From contig DLLE01000014.1 of NCBI GenBank assembly GCA_002477955.1, positions 34,026 to 78,496 on the forward strand: DNA of 44,471 nt. The letters run 5' to 3'. The notes beneath the pieces were generated by a model. It was not told the origin of the DNA. It saw nothing but the letters and a program-made list of their open reading frames with translations, and searched no databases. Source of the stretch: Treponema sp. UBA7570 (GTDB lineage Bacteria > Spirochaetota > Spirochaetia > Treponematales > Treponemataceae). This document shows positions 25,312-33,275 of the stretch, piece after piece (within the stretch, counting starts at the first letter, position 1; every line of letters begins with the position of its first letter). The position numbers were made by a program, and so were the translations under genes.

Positions 25312-26237
25312 TGAATCTTGAAGCTTTTGTCTTAGGTTGCGGCGGAATGATGCCTCTTCCTTACCGTCATTTAACTTCTGTTCTTTTGCGCCGCGACGGT
25401 GATTTATTCTTATTTGACTGTGGAGAGGGAACTCAGGTTTCTTTAAAAAGACTGAACTTGAAATGGAAAAAAATCGATGCAATTTTTATTTCGCACACTC
25501 ATGCCGATCACGTTACCGGTCTTCCTGGAATATTAATGCTGAATTCCCAGGTTGACAGGACAGAACCGCTTTATATTTATGGACCGCCGAAAATTGCAGA
25601 ATATGTCGAAACAAGCCGCAAAGTTTTGGATATGTACATAAATTATCCGATTATCGTAAAAGAAATCACGGCTCCCTGCGTTGTGCACGAAGGAAAAGAT
25701 TTTTATATCCGTTGTTTTCCCTTGCAGCACACAAAAACATGCGTGGGCTATACTCTGGAAGAACTTGACCGTCCAGGCGAATTTAATGTTGAAAAAGCCC
25801 GCGATCTCGGAGTTCCTGTAGGGCCTCTTTTTGGACGTTTGCAGCGCGGAGAAAAAATTACGCTTGCTGACGGAAAAATTGTAAAGCCAGAAGATGTTAT
25901 GGGAAGTAAACGTCACGGAAGAAAATTCAGTTTTGTGACAGATACGCTTTATCTTCCATCGATTGCAAAAGAAGTTCAAGGAAGCGACCTTTTAATCTGC
26001 GAAGGAATGTTTGCCGACGATTGTTTTGAGCAGGCAAAAGAAAAAAAGCACATGACTTCACGGCAGGCCGCAACCATTGCACGCGATTCTTCGTCAAAGA
26101 GAATGGCAATGATTCATTACAGTCCGCGTTACAGCGACAAGGAGCTTCCCGTTTTGCTTGAACAGGCCCAGAAAGTCTATCCGAACGCAGAACTTACTCG
26201 CGACAGAATGCATTTTGATCTTCCTTATGAGGAATAA
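25311..26237 (+). CDS. rnz: ribonuclease Z (tRNA 3' processing endonuclease)
   Basis: A 308-residue metallo-beta-lactamase-fold nuclease that trims tRNA 3' ends. The zinc motif SHTHADHVTGLPG carries H62, H64, D66 and H67. An early CGGGMMP-like 'LGCGGMMPLPYRHLTS' segment and a 'FDCGEGTQ' segment (residues 35-42) are typical of RNase Z, as is 'PLQHTKTCVGYTLEE' with a later histidine, and the C-terminal HYSPRYSD. Length fits the short bacterial form. It is translated from an ATG that overlaps the previous stop (TAATG), so it is coupled to the Fem gene. No terminator is seen after it. Confidence 0.93.
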   Translation: MNLEAFVLGCGGMMPLPYRHLTSVLLRRDGDLFLFDCGEGTQVSLKRLNLKWKKIDAIFISHTHADHVTGLPGILMLNSQVDRTEPLYIYGPPKIAEYVETSRKVLDMYINYPIIVKEITAPCVVHEGKDFYIRCFPLQHTKTCVGYTLEELDRPGEFNVEKARDLGVPVGPLFGRLQRGEKITLADGKIVKPEDVMGSKRHGRKFSFVTDTLYLPSIAKEVQGSDLLICEGMFADDCFEQAKEKKHMTSRQAATIARDSSSKRMAMIHYSPRYSDKELPVLLEQAQKVYPNAELTRDRMHFDLPYEE

Positions 26238-26306
26238 AATTTTACAAAAAAAGTGTAACTGACTGAAAATTTTTTTTGTTTATTTTTTTGAGTGTTACTG
26301 TTTATT

Positions 26307-27050
26307 ATGATTGAATTAAAAAATTTTACAAAAAAATATAATAGTTTTCTTGCCGCGGATAATATTTCGTGCAGTTTTGAAAAAAATCTCATTACAGGAA
26401 TTTTAGGTCCAAACGGTGCTGGAAAAACAACGATTTTAAAGGCAGTTTCTGGAAGGCATTTTCCGACAAATGGGCATATTTTTATAGATTCGCAAAAGTA
26501 TGGAAAAATCGAATCATGCGAGGAGCCTGCAAAGGTCAGAAATATTACAGGTTTTGTAGAAGAACTTCCTCAGTTGCCTGAAGATTACACTGTAAAAGAA
26601 TATCTTTGTGAAGTTTGCGACCTTCATTCAGCCGACAAAAAAAATGTTTTAGAGGCCGAAAAACTTTTTTCTCTTGAAGAGGTTTTTCTAAAAAAAATCA
26701 AGGAACTTTCAAAAGGTTTTCGCGAAAGAGTGAATTTTGCACAGGCCTTTGTCTATAATCCTGAAATTTTGATTTTGGACGAGCCTGCTTCTGGTTTGGA
26801 TCCAGCCCAAATAGTAAATATGCGAAAAGCCGTAAAAAAATTGGCGGAAAATCATACTATAATTCTTTCGACGCATCTTATGCAGGAAGCAGAAAGCCTT
26901 TGCGATAAAATTATAATCTTAAACCACGGAAAAATTTTGATTACAGGAACGATTGATTCTATCACGGTCGAAACAAAAACAAAAAATCTCGAGGAAGCTT
27001 TTTTCTATCTTATAAAAAAATCTGACGGAGAAGAAAATTTTTCTTTTTAA
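26307..27050 (+). CDS. ABC transporter ATP-binding protein (GldA-like)
   Basis: 247 residues from ATG 26307; a GTG at 26292 would add five residues. Walker A GPNGAGKT is at 34-41, the ABC signature LSKGFRERV is degenerate, and Walker B is ILILDEPASGLDP, followed by the His-switch THLM. It belongs to the ABC-2 exporter group with the CcmA/GldA-like branch. The partner proteins are encoded directly downstream: a membrane subunit fused to a Gld-type auxiliary domain, and a DUF4340 protein. In Bacteroidetes, GldA/F/G serves gliding; in other bacteria related sets have no proven substrate. The ribosome binding site is weak (GAG in a T-rich stretch). Confidence 0.9.
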   Translation: MIELKNFTKKYNSFLAADNISCSFEKNLITGILGPNGAGKTTILKAVSGRHFPTNGHIFIDSQKYGKIESCEEPAKVRNITGFVEELPQLPEDYTVKEYLCEVCDLHSADKKNVLEAEKLFSLEEVFLKKIKELSKGFRERVNFAQAFVYNPEILILDEPASGLDPAQIVNMRKAVKKLAENHTIILSTHLMQEAESLCDKIIILNHGKILITGTIDSITVETKTKNLEEAFFYLIKKSDGEENFSF

Positions 27051-27056
27051 GCAAAA

Positions 27057-29315
27057 ATGATAAATAAATCACTTTACAAACATTCATTGTATTCTTTTTT
27101 TATAAATCCGCTTTTTTATGTAAGTTCTGTTTTGACGGTTTTGTATACGTCTTTTATGTTTTATTTTGTAAACCGTTTTTTTTTGGTTTCAAATTCAAAT
27201 ATTTCAATTTCAGCGTTTTTTAATTCAATTTCCTCTGTCTTTATTTTAGTAATTCCTCTTTTGTGTTTTAGAATAAAAAGATTTATCGAGGATGATTCGA
27301 TTCCTGTCGGTGGGATTTGCCGTTTTTTTACGCTTTCTTTTTCTGTTTTCTCTGTTTGTCTGATTCCTCTTTTGCTTTTGGTTTTTATTCCTGCAAGCGT
27401 TAATTTTTTTGGACGAATTGATGCCGGCCAGATTTTTACCGGTTATCTTGCGCTTGTGTTTTACACTTTTATGGCAATTTGTTTTGTCCTTTTTCTGTTT
27501 TCTGCAATAAAAATTTCACAGAATATTTTAAGCCTTTTATTGAGCATAACAGTTCTGTTTAGTTTTAATTTTGTTCATTTGATTCCTTTATACTTAAAAA
27601 CTGGCGACGGACTTTCTGTTTTTTTGCAGAAAATGAGTTTTGCCTGGCATTTTGATGCTGCTTCAAAAGGAATTTTAGATTCACGTGACTTTGCGTTTTA
27701 CTTTTTTGCTTCTGTCTTGTTTTTGTTTCTTGCGTTTTTTTGCGAGAATAAACGCACTGAAAGAAAAATCAGCCGGATTACGGCAAGCCTGTTTTTTTGT
27801 TCTTTGATTTTTTTTGCTATTTCGTTTGAAAGAATATATTTCCGCCTTGATTTTACAAAAACTAGACAGTTTTCTGTTTCGGAAACAAGCAGAAAACTTT
27901 GCAGCCAGTTGCAAAATCCTTTGAGAATTACTTATTATCAGTCGAAAGAATTAAAAAATTTTTATCCTCAATCGCAGGAAGTTGCCGAATATTTGAGCAC
28001 TTTTGCTTCGTCTTCAAAAAATGTATTTTTTTCAATAAAAAAGGCAGAACCTAAAAAGCTTGAGAGGCTTGGAATTCAGGGGCGGCAGATGAAAAGCGAA
28101 AATTCTACAAAACTTGAATATATGACAGTTTATTCGGCAATAGTTTTGCAGTATTTGGACAGTTCTTCAATAATTCCTTTTTCAATTTCTACTAAAACTC
28201 TTGAATATGATTTGGCGCAAAGAATTCAGCTGCTTGTAAGCGGGAAAGAACGCAAGGTTTTTGTTATTACGGGAAACGGGTGTTCCGAGGAAGACTATTC
28301 TTATGTTCAGCCTTGGTTGAATGCAAGAGGTTTTTTGACGCAAACTATAAAAACTGACGAAATTCCAGAGGCTCTTCAAAAAATTCAGGTTCAAGACATA
28401 AAAAATACTCAAATTCTTGTTTTGGGTTCGGATAAGTTGAATGATGAACAGTCTCAGTCCATAAAAACTGCTGTAGAAAACGGAGTTCCTGCTTTGATTA
28501 TGACATCTCCTTACAGCGTAGATATAAAAGATGAATGGAAGGTTTCTAAAAATCAAAATCCGTTCTTAAAAGTTTTGAACGGATGGGGATTTGCCTTTGA
28601 TTTTTCTTTGGCAGAAGATATTTCAAATTTTCCTCTTACAATGACTTCTACAGAGGGGTCCGACACTGTTTACAAGACTATGAATTATCCTTTGTGGATT
28701 AGTATTCTGCCGCAAAAAGAAGCTTTTGAGGGCGCAATAATAACCTGGGCAAGCCCAATCATCTGTTATGGAAAAACGGAGCCGCTTCTTGTCTCAAGCC
28801 CGCTTGCCTGGAAGCAAAAACCGTCAGAGAGTTCATCTTCTCTTTTTGTTTTGGATCCTTTTGCTGTTCCAAAGTCCGCGGCGGCTCAGGGCGAAAAAAA
28901 CGAAAGTTTGACTCTTGCGGCAATTTTGCAGGATAAGGAAAAAAATCTTAACGTTGCCTTGATTTCTGACCAGTTCTTTTTAAATTCTTTAATGACTGGT
29001 TTTATAAGCAATTCTGAGCAGGGAGATTTTAGAAATTACGATTACGCTGCAACTATTCTATTAAAACTCCGCGGAGAAGAGAAACTTGGCCTTTTGATAC
29101 AAAAAAACGTTTCAAATAGCTCGCTTTATAAGATTTCTGATGAAAATGCTTTTATAAAAAAGCAAAATTTTGTCCTTATAGTTTGTTTTGTCATTCTTCC
29201 GTCATCAATTCTCTTTTTGGCTTTTTGTTTTTTTATTTTCCGCAAAAAAATAAATTCTATGCCAAAAATAAAAAAGTCTGAATCTGATATTTTTTACGAT
29301 GGAGAAAAAAAATGA
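27057..29315 (+). CDS. ABC-2 permease fused to GldG-type auxiliary domain
   Basis: A 752-residue inner-membrane protein. Residues about 10-240 carry six hydrophobic segments of an ABC-2 permease, with a seventh at about 248-266. The 'FDFTKTRQFSVSETSRKL' junction (near 270-285) then opens a long extracytoplasmic region (about 270-705) recognisable as the GldG/ABC_transp_aux domain, including a 'KTLEYDLAQRIQLLVSG' segment. A final membrane helix at about 712-735 is followed by a short basic cytosolic tail. GldF and GldG are separate proteins in gliding Bacteroidetes; here they look merged in one chain. It starts 6 bases after the ATPase gene and overlaps the next gene by 4. Confidence 0.85.
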   Translation: MINKSLYKHSLYSFFINPLFYVSSVLTVLYTSFMFYFVNRFFLVSNSNISISAFFNSISSVFILVIPLLCFRIKRFIEDDSIPVGGICRFFTLSFSVFSVCLIPLLLLVFIPASVNFFGRIDAGQIFTGYLALVFYTFMAICFVLFLFSAIKISQNILSLLLSITVLFSFNFVHLIPLYLKTGDGLSVFLQKMSFAWHFDAASKGILDSRDFAFYFFASVLFLFLAFFCENKRTERKISRITASLFFCSLIFFAISFERIYFRLDFTKTRQFSVSETSRKLCSQLQNPLRITYYQSKELKNFYPQSQEVAEYLSTFASSSKNVFFSIKKAEPKKLERLGIQGRQMKSENSTKLEYMTVYSAIVLQYLDSSSIIPFSISTKTLEYDLAQRIQLLVSGKERKVFVITGNGCSEEDYSYVQPWLNARGFLTQTIKTDEIPEALQKIQVQDIKNTQILVLGSDKLNDEQSQSIKTAVENGVPALIMTSPYSVDIKDEWKVSKNQNPFLKVLNGWGFAFDFSLAEDISNFPLTMTSTEGSDTVYKTMNYPLWISILPQKEAFEGAIITWASPIICYGKTEPLLVSSPLAWKQKPSESSSSLFVLDPFAVPKSAAAQGEKNESLTLAAILQDKEKNLNVALISDQFFLNSLMTGFISNSEQGDFRNYDYAATILLKLRGEEKLGLLIQKNVSNSSLYKISDENAFIKKQNFVLIVCFVILPSSILFLAFCFFIFRKKINSMPKIKKSESDIFYDGEKK

Positions 29316-30157
29316 AAAATAAAAAAATAAATTTCTTTTTAAGTTTTACGACCATTTTTTCGTTTTTTCTTTTTTGTTTTTCATTTTTTTCCGGAAAAAA
29401 GAATTCTGTGAATTCAATAAAATCCGCCCTTGTAAACCCATCGTACAACGAAAATATAGAAAAAATTATAATTCAATCTCCTCAGGAAATTCTTGTTTTA
29501 AAAAGCGAAGGAAAGTGGTGGAGCTGCGAAAGCAGAGGAATAAAAATCTTTGCCGACAAAAAAATTGTTTCAAATTTTACAAAGAATTTGACAAAAATTC
29601 GTAATATGTACGAAATTTCAGACAGTGCCAATGGAAGACTTGAGCTTGGTTTAATCGAAGGTAGTGCACAAATTGTTACAGTTGTCGGCCCTAATGGGAA
29701 AATTCTTTCAAAATTGTATTTTGGAGCGTCGGATTCGCTTTCATCTAGAATAACTGTTGCCGCAGAAAAAGGAAAAATTTGCTACGAAACGGAAGATGAT
29801 TTTTCAGCCTGCTTAAAAACCGATGCAAATTTTTGGTCGATTCCAGAAATCTTTTTTGCAATAAAAAATCCGTCAAACTTGAGGCTTTCCTCGGCGGATT
29901 TGCATACGCTTTTAAGCCTTCGCCATGGAAAAATTTACGGAGAAAATGCTTTTCCGGAAAATGCGGTTTTTGAAAAATCTGTAACTTTGTTTGGACAGTA
30001 CGATTCTTTGCAGAGAGTTGATTTTTACAAGCGAAAAACTCAGGAAGGTTTTGAATATTTTTACAGCCAGACAGTTGAGCCGCAGGTTGTAAAAGACAAT
30101 GCTGTTTTTGAAGTCAGCAGCTGGACTTATGAGCGCCTGCAAGAAATATTAAAATAA
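29312..30157 (+). CDS. DUF4340-domain membrane-anchored protein
   Basis: 281 residues. One N-terminal membrane helix (about 8-27) anchors it, and the rest is predicted outside the cytoplasm. The DUF4340 pattern is recognisable in the repeated beta units: 'NIEKIIIQSPQEILVLKSEGKWW' style strands followed by 'KIVSNFTKNLTKI' and 'ILSKLYFGASDS' segments. DUF4340 proteins are commonly encoded with GldA/GldG-like ABC genes, as here, so it is probably the third component of this transporter. It starts at ATGA overlap with the permease stop, with GGAG 8 bases upstream. The gene ends 33 bases before a convergent gene, without a clear terminator. Confidence 0.75.
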   Translation: MKNKKINFFLSFTTIFSFFLFCFSFFSGKKNSVNSIKSALVNPSYNENIEKIIIQSPQEILVLKSEGKWWSCESRGIKIFADKKIVSNFTKNLTKIRNMYEISDSANGRLELGLIEGSAQIVTVVGPNGKILSKLYFGASDSLSSRITVAAEKGKICYETEDDFSACLKTDANFWSIPEIFFAIKNPSNLRLSSADLHTLLSLRHGKIYGENAFPENAVFEKSVTLFGQYDSLQRVDFYKRKTQEGFEYFYSQTVEPQVVKDNAVFEVSSWTYERLQEILK

Positions 30158-30190
30158 CACAATTTTGCTCAAAAAATAGCACGTTTTTTT

Positions 30191-30850
30191 CTATTTTTGA
30201 ATTAGAAATTCTATAAAAATCACGAAAAAATTGTAAAAAACGTGAATGCCGAACGAGCACCAGAGGCTTTTTGTTTTTAGGAAGATGAGCCTTAAGATTA
30301 TGCCGCAAAAGAATGCGTTGAAAACTCCGGCCGCGCCTTGATAGAAATGCGAAAAAGCAAAAATTAAAACCGCAAAAATTTCCCAGAAAAGCGGAAATTT
30401 TCCGTCTGAAAGTTCTGTTCCGACATCTGGAATATAAAACCTGTATAAAAATTCTTCACAAAAAGCGGCAAAAACAGTTGCGCAAAACAAACTTAGCCAT
30501 AAAACAAAGGAAGTTGGCGCGGCAAGGCTTTTTTGAACCGAAAGCCCCTTGTTCATAAAAAATGAAATTGCCTGAAAAGCACTAGAACTTAGAACCAATG
30601 TTCCGAAACCGATTAGAATTACGGAATGTTTTACGAAGATGTTTATTTTTGAACCCTGAATGTATTTTTTTTTGTAAATGTCTAGATGAAAGAAAAAAAG
30701 CGTGGCGCATGCAAGAGTCATTGCCAAAGAGAAAAGTGTCAGTTTTATTTCTTGTATGGAAATTCCAGCTTGAGGCCTGGCTTTTAATGGCGGAAAAAGG
30801 AAAATCAAAAAAACAAAGAAGAATTCTGTGGCGAAAAGCATTTTTTTCAT
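30191..30850 (-). CDS. CPBP-family intramembrane metalloprotease
   Basis: 219 residues, mostly hydrophobic with about six membrane helices. The three CPBP/Abi motifs are present: EEFLYR at 132-137, FSHFY with H168, and the last H203-x-x-x-N207 pair. These form the metal site of the CAAX-protease/bacteriocin-processing family. Known members include Rce1-type proteases and bacteriocin self-immunity proteins; no peptide or bacteriocin gene lies nearby, so the substrate is unknown. The ATG lies only 30 bases from the divergent PilZ gene start. It converges on the DUF4340 gene. Confidence 0.85.
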   Translation of the reverse strand: MKKMLFATEFFFVFLIFLFPPLKARPQAGISIQEIKLTLFSLAMTLACATLFFFHLDIYKKKYIQGSKINIFVKHSVILIGFGTLVLSSSAFQAISFFMNKGLSVQKSLAAPTSFVLWLSLFCATVFAAFCEEFLYRFYIPDVGTELSDGKFPLFWEIFAVLIFAFSHFYQGAAGVFNAFFCGIILRLIFLKTKSLWCSFGIHVFYNFFVIFIEFLIQK

Positions 30851-30859
30851 TTAAAATAT

Positions 30860-30867
30860 ATTATAAT
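30860..30867. promoter_or_regulatory. Face-to-face -10 hexamers in the CPBP / PilZ divergent gap
   Basis: TATAAT occurs on the plus strand at 30862-30867 and on the minus strand at 30865-30860, overlapping by four bases in a 30-base gap. Neither has a good -35 at 17 bases. Confidence 0.35.
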
Positions 30868-30880
30868 AAAAAAAGAGAGT

Positions 30881-32092
30881 GTGAAAAAAGTGGTTTTTAC
30901 ATTAGTTATTATAGTTATTTTAATTCTTGTTTTTTCTAGGCTTCTGGTCGTTTTTTCGGACAAAATAAAGTTTTTCACGGCTGGAAATGACAGCGGCTTT
31001 AAATTTGCAGAATGTATTGCTCTTTGGAAACTTGCAAAAATGACTGAGCTTGAAGAACCGTCTGCTCTTTTTGTTTCAGTTCCGACTTTAAACCGTGCGA
31101 TAAGCTCTCTTTTGACAGAAGCCAGTCGAAGAGGATATGAAAATTCTCCAAAAATTCAAAATTTTCTTACAAAACTTTATAAATTTAGAACAAGAATCAA
31201 CATCGAGCACGAAAATAAATGCGGACTAGAATCTACAAAATATCTTGATAAAGGTCAGCGTCTGAGGGTTATTTTTCCAGGGCATAAAGGTGTTTTTTCA
31301 TCAGAAATTTTAAATAACAGTCACGAAATAATTATAAAGCTTCCTGTTCAAAATAGATTTGCTACAGTTTTGAGCGAAGAGTGGATAAATCACGAAATAA
31401 GCGTTTATCTTTGGCGAAAAGGCGATGCTTCCTACGTTTTTGACACAAAAGTTACAAATGCCGGAGTTTTTAATGGTCAGACAGTTCTTTTTCTTTCTCA
31501 AACAAACGAACTTTTGCGCGCTCAAAAAAGAAGGTCGGTTCGTTGTGAATGTAACCTTAATGCTTCAATGTATTTTATAAAGCAGCCTGTTGCGGATTTT
31601 AACCTTGTCGAAACTGAACCTGGTTACAGGGTTGTGCTTGAGGATATTTCTGAAGACGGAGCTATGATCCGCGTCGGTGGAAAAGGAATTGCAAATGCGC
31701 AAATTAAGCTTCAGTTTATGATAAATGACGTTTTAATCTTGATGTACGGAATTGTTCGTGCGGTCGAATATAACAGCGAAATAAATCAGTCAAGGCTGCA
31801 TTTTGAGTGTATTCATCTTGATACAGGAATGAGAAATGCAATTTTGAGTTTTGTTTACAATGTTTTGCCACAGGATAAAAAAGATATTTTCGATGCTCTT
31901 GCGGCAACCGAAGACGATCAGTCAAAGGACGAAATTGCCTCAGGCAAAAATGAACAGGAAATTGCAGATCTTGAACCTGTTGAAAGTGAAACTGAAAACG
32001 AAACAGAAGATGCGAAAGTTCAAGGTTTGGATATTCGTTTTGATAAGAGTTTGGAAAGTTTAGACAAACTTGCAGAAATTGATGTAAACTAA
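30881..32092 (+). CDS. YcgR-like PilZ-domain protein with N-terminal membrane anchor
   Basis: 403 residues starting at GTG 30881, with GAGAG just upstream. A membrane helix (about 4-26) anchors it. Residues about 40-205 form an N-terminal partner domain with a 'KYLDKGQRLRVIFPGHKGVF' segment like the YcgR N-domain. The PilZ domain begins with R217-x3-R221 (QKRRSVR) and continues to D255-x-S-x-x-G260 (DISEDG); together these are the cyclic di-GMP binding motifs. An acidic C-terminal tail (about 345-403) follows. In spirochaetes PilZ proteins affect motility and virulence; binding is inferred from the intact motif. The HEAT-like gene follows 19 bases later. Confidence 0.85.
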   Translation: MKKVVFTLVIIVILILVFSRLLVVFSDKIKFFTAGNDSGFKFAECIALWKLAKMTELEEPSALFVSVPTLNRAISSLLTEASRRGYENSPKIQNFLTKLYKFRTRINIEHENKCGLESTKYLDKGQRLRVIFPGHKGVFSSEILNNSHEIIIKLPVQNRFATVLSEEWINHEISVYLWRKGDASYVFDTKVTNAGVFNGQTVLFLSQTNELLRAQKRRSVRCECNLNASMYFIKQPVADFNLVETEPGYRVVLEDISEDGAMIRVGGKGIANAQIKLQFMINDVLILMYGIVRAVEYNSEINQSRLHFECIHLDTGMRNAILSFVYNVLPQDKKDIFDALAATEDDQSKDEIASGKNEQEIADLEPVESETENETEDAKVQGLDIRFDKSLESLDKLAEIDVN

Positions 32093-32111
32093 AATTTAGG
32101 AATAATTTAAA

Positions 32112-33275
32112 ATGAAAAAATCAATATTCATATTAGCTTTGGCATTTATTTTTAGTCTTTACGCGGAAACTTCCGATTTTGAAAAAAGTTTTATCAAGGG
32201 AAATATTCAGGATAAGACTCGGGCAGTAAAAGAATCCTCAGGTGAAGAAGGCGACAGGCTTGCAAAAAAAGGAATTGATTTTATTCTCGAAAACGAAGAA
32301 ATTGCAAGATCAGACAGAGACTTTAGCGCGCTTGCTGTGGCGTCGCTTTTTAAGCTGCCAAAAGATGAAAAAATTCTCGGAAAAAATTTCCCGTCGGCTA
32401 CAGAGAATTTAATACAGCTTTTTGAAGTTTTTGAAGATGAAACTGTAAGAATTGCAGTTCTTGAAAAATTTGAAAACGTTTCAAATTCAAAATCATTTTT
32501 TAAAGTTCAAAATTTGATGAACGGCTATTTAAAAGAGCTTGATTCAAATTCTCAAAATTCTGCCGTAACAAAAAAAGTCATTGAACTGGTCGGAAAAACA
32601 GGAAATGAGGAGTCTTTTTTTATTGTTTACAGGCTTTGGAAAGAAAAAAAATATCCAGAATTTTCGCTGGAAATTCAAAAATCGCTTTTGAGACTTTCGT
32701 ACGCAAATATAACTGAATCAATAAAATTGATTTCTTCGAGCAGCATTGAAGAAATTGGAGGATTTTTTGATTTAATCAATAATTCTTCGGAAATTTCATT
32801 AAATTTTAAGGCAGAAATTGCTGAAAATGCACTTTTAGCGACAATTCATTATATGGAAGATAAGTCGGAAAAAAATGCAGCTACTGCCGAACTTCAGCTG
32901 AAGCTTCTAAAGGCGATTTCTGACGCAAACTGGACTCGCGGAGCAGGACTTTCGGTTCGTTTTTTTGCCATTGCAAAAGATGAATATAAAACCTCCTGTT
33001 TGAACGATGAGCAGTTTATTCAGGTTATCGAATGTATTGCAAAGCTGTCTTCGCCAGACGCGGCTCAGACAATTTCGGCTTATCTTGCAGAAATAAATTC
33101 TGAAACTGAAAAAAATAATTTTTCTGCCCAAAATGTTGTTTTGGCCGTAATCAATTCTTTAGGAGCGCTCGGAGATAAGACTGCTTTTGACAATCTTCTC
33201 TATGTAACCTATTTGAATTATTCGGAAGATGTAAAAACAGCAGCCAGAAATTCTCTGGCAAAACTTAAGTGGTAA
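32112..33275 (+). CDS. exported HEAT-like repeat protein, function unknown
   Basis: 387 residues with a signal peptide ending near LYA-ET (residue 18). The remainder is largely alpha-helical, with repeated helix pairs such as 'IRIAVLEKFENVSNSKSFF'-like units, 'KVIELVGKTGNEESFFIVYR' type units, and 'NSLGALGDKTAFDNLLYV' near the end. This is the look of HEAT or armadillo repeats, which act as protein scaffolds. No catalytic motif is seen. AGGA lies upstream of the ATG. The stop overlaps the GTG of the ComEC gene. The PilZ-HEAT-ComEC order suggests one transcript. Confidence 0.65.
   Translation: MKKSIFILALAFIFSLYAETSDFEKSFIKGNIQDKTRAVKESSGEEGDRLAKKGIDFILENEEIARSDRDFSALAVASLFKLPKDEKILGKNFPSATENLIQLFEVFEDETVRIAVLEKFENVSNSKSFFKVQNLMNGYLKELDSNSQNSAVTKKVIELVGKTGNEESFFIVYRLWKEKKYPEFSLEIQKSLLRLSYANITESIKLISSSSIEEIGGFFDLINNSSEISLNFKAEIAENALLATIHYMEDKSEKNAATAELQLKLLKAISDANWTRGAGLSVRFFAIAKDEYKTSCLNDEQFIQVIECIAKLSSPDAAQTISAYLAEINSETEKNNFSAQNVVLAVINSLGALGDKTAFDNLLYVTYLNYSEDVKTAARNSLAKLKW

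Noticed and set aside
30191..30850. Bacteriocin immunity role for the CPBP protease
   Set aside because: No small peptide, exporter or maturation gene is present nearby to support it.
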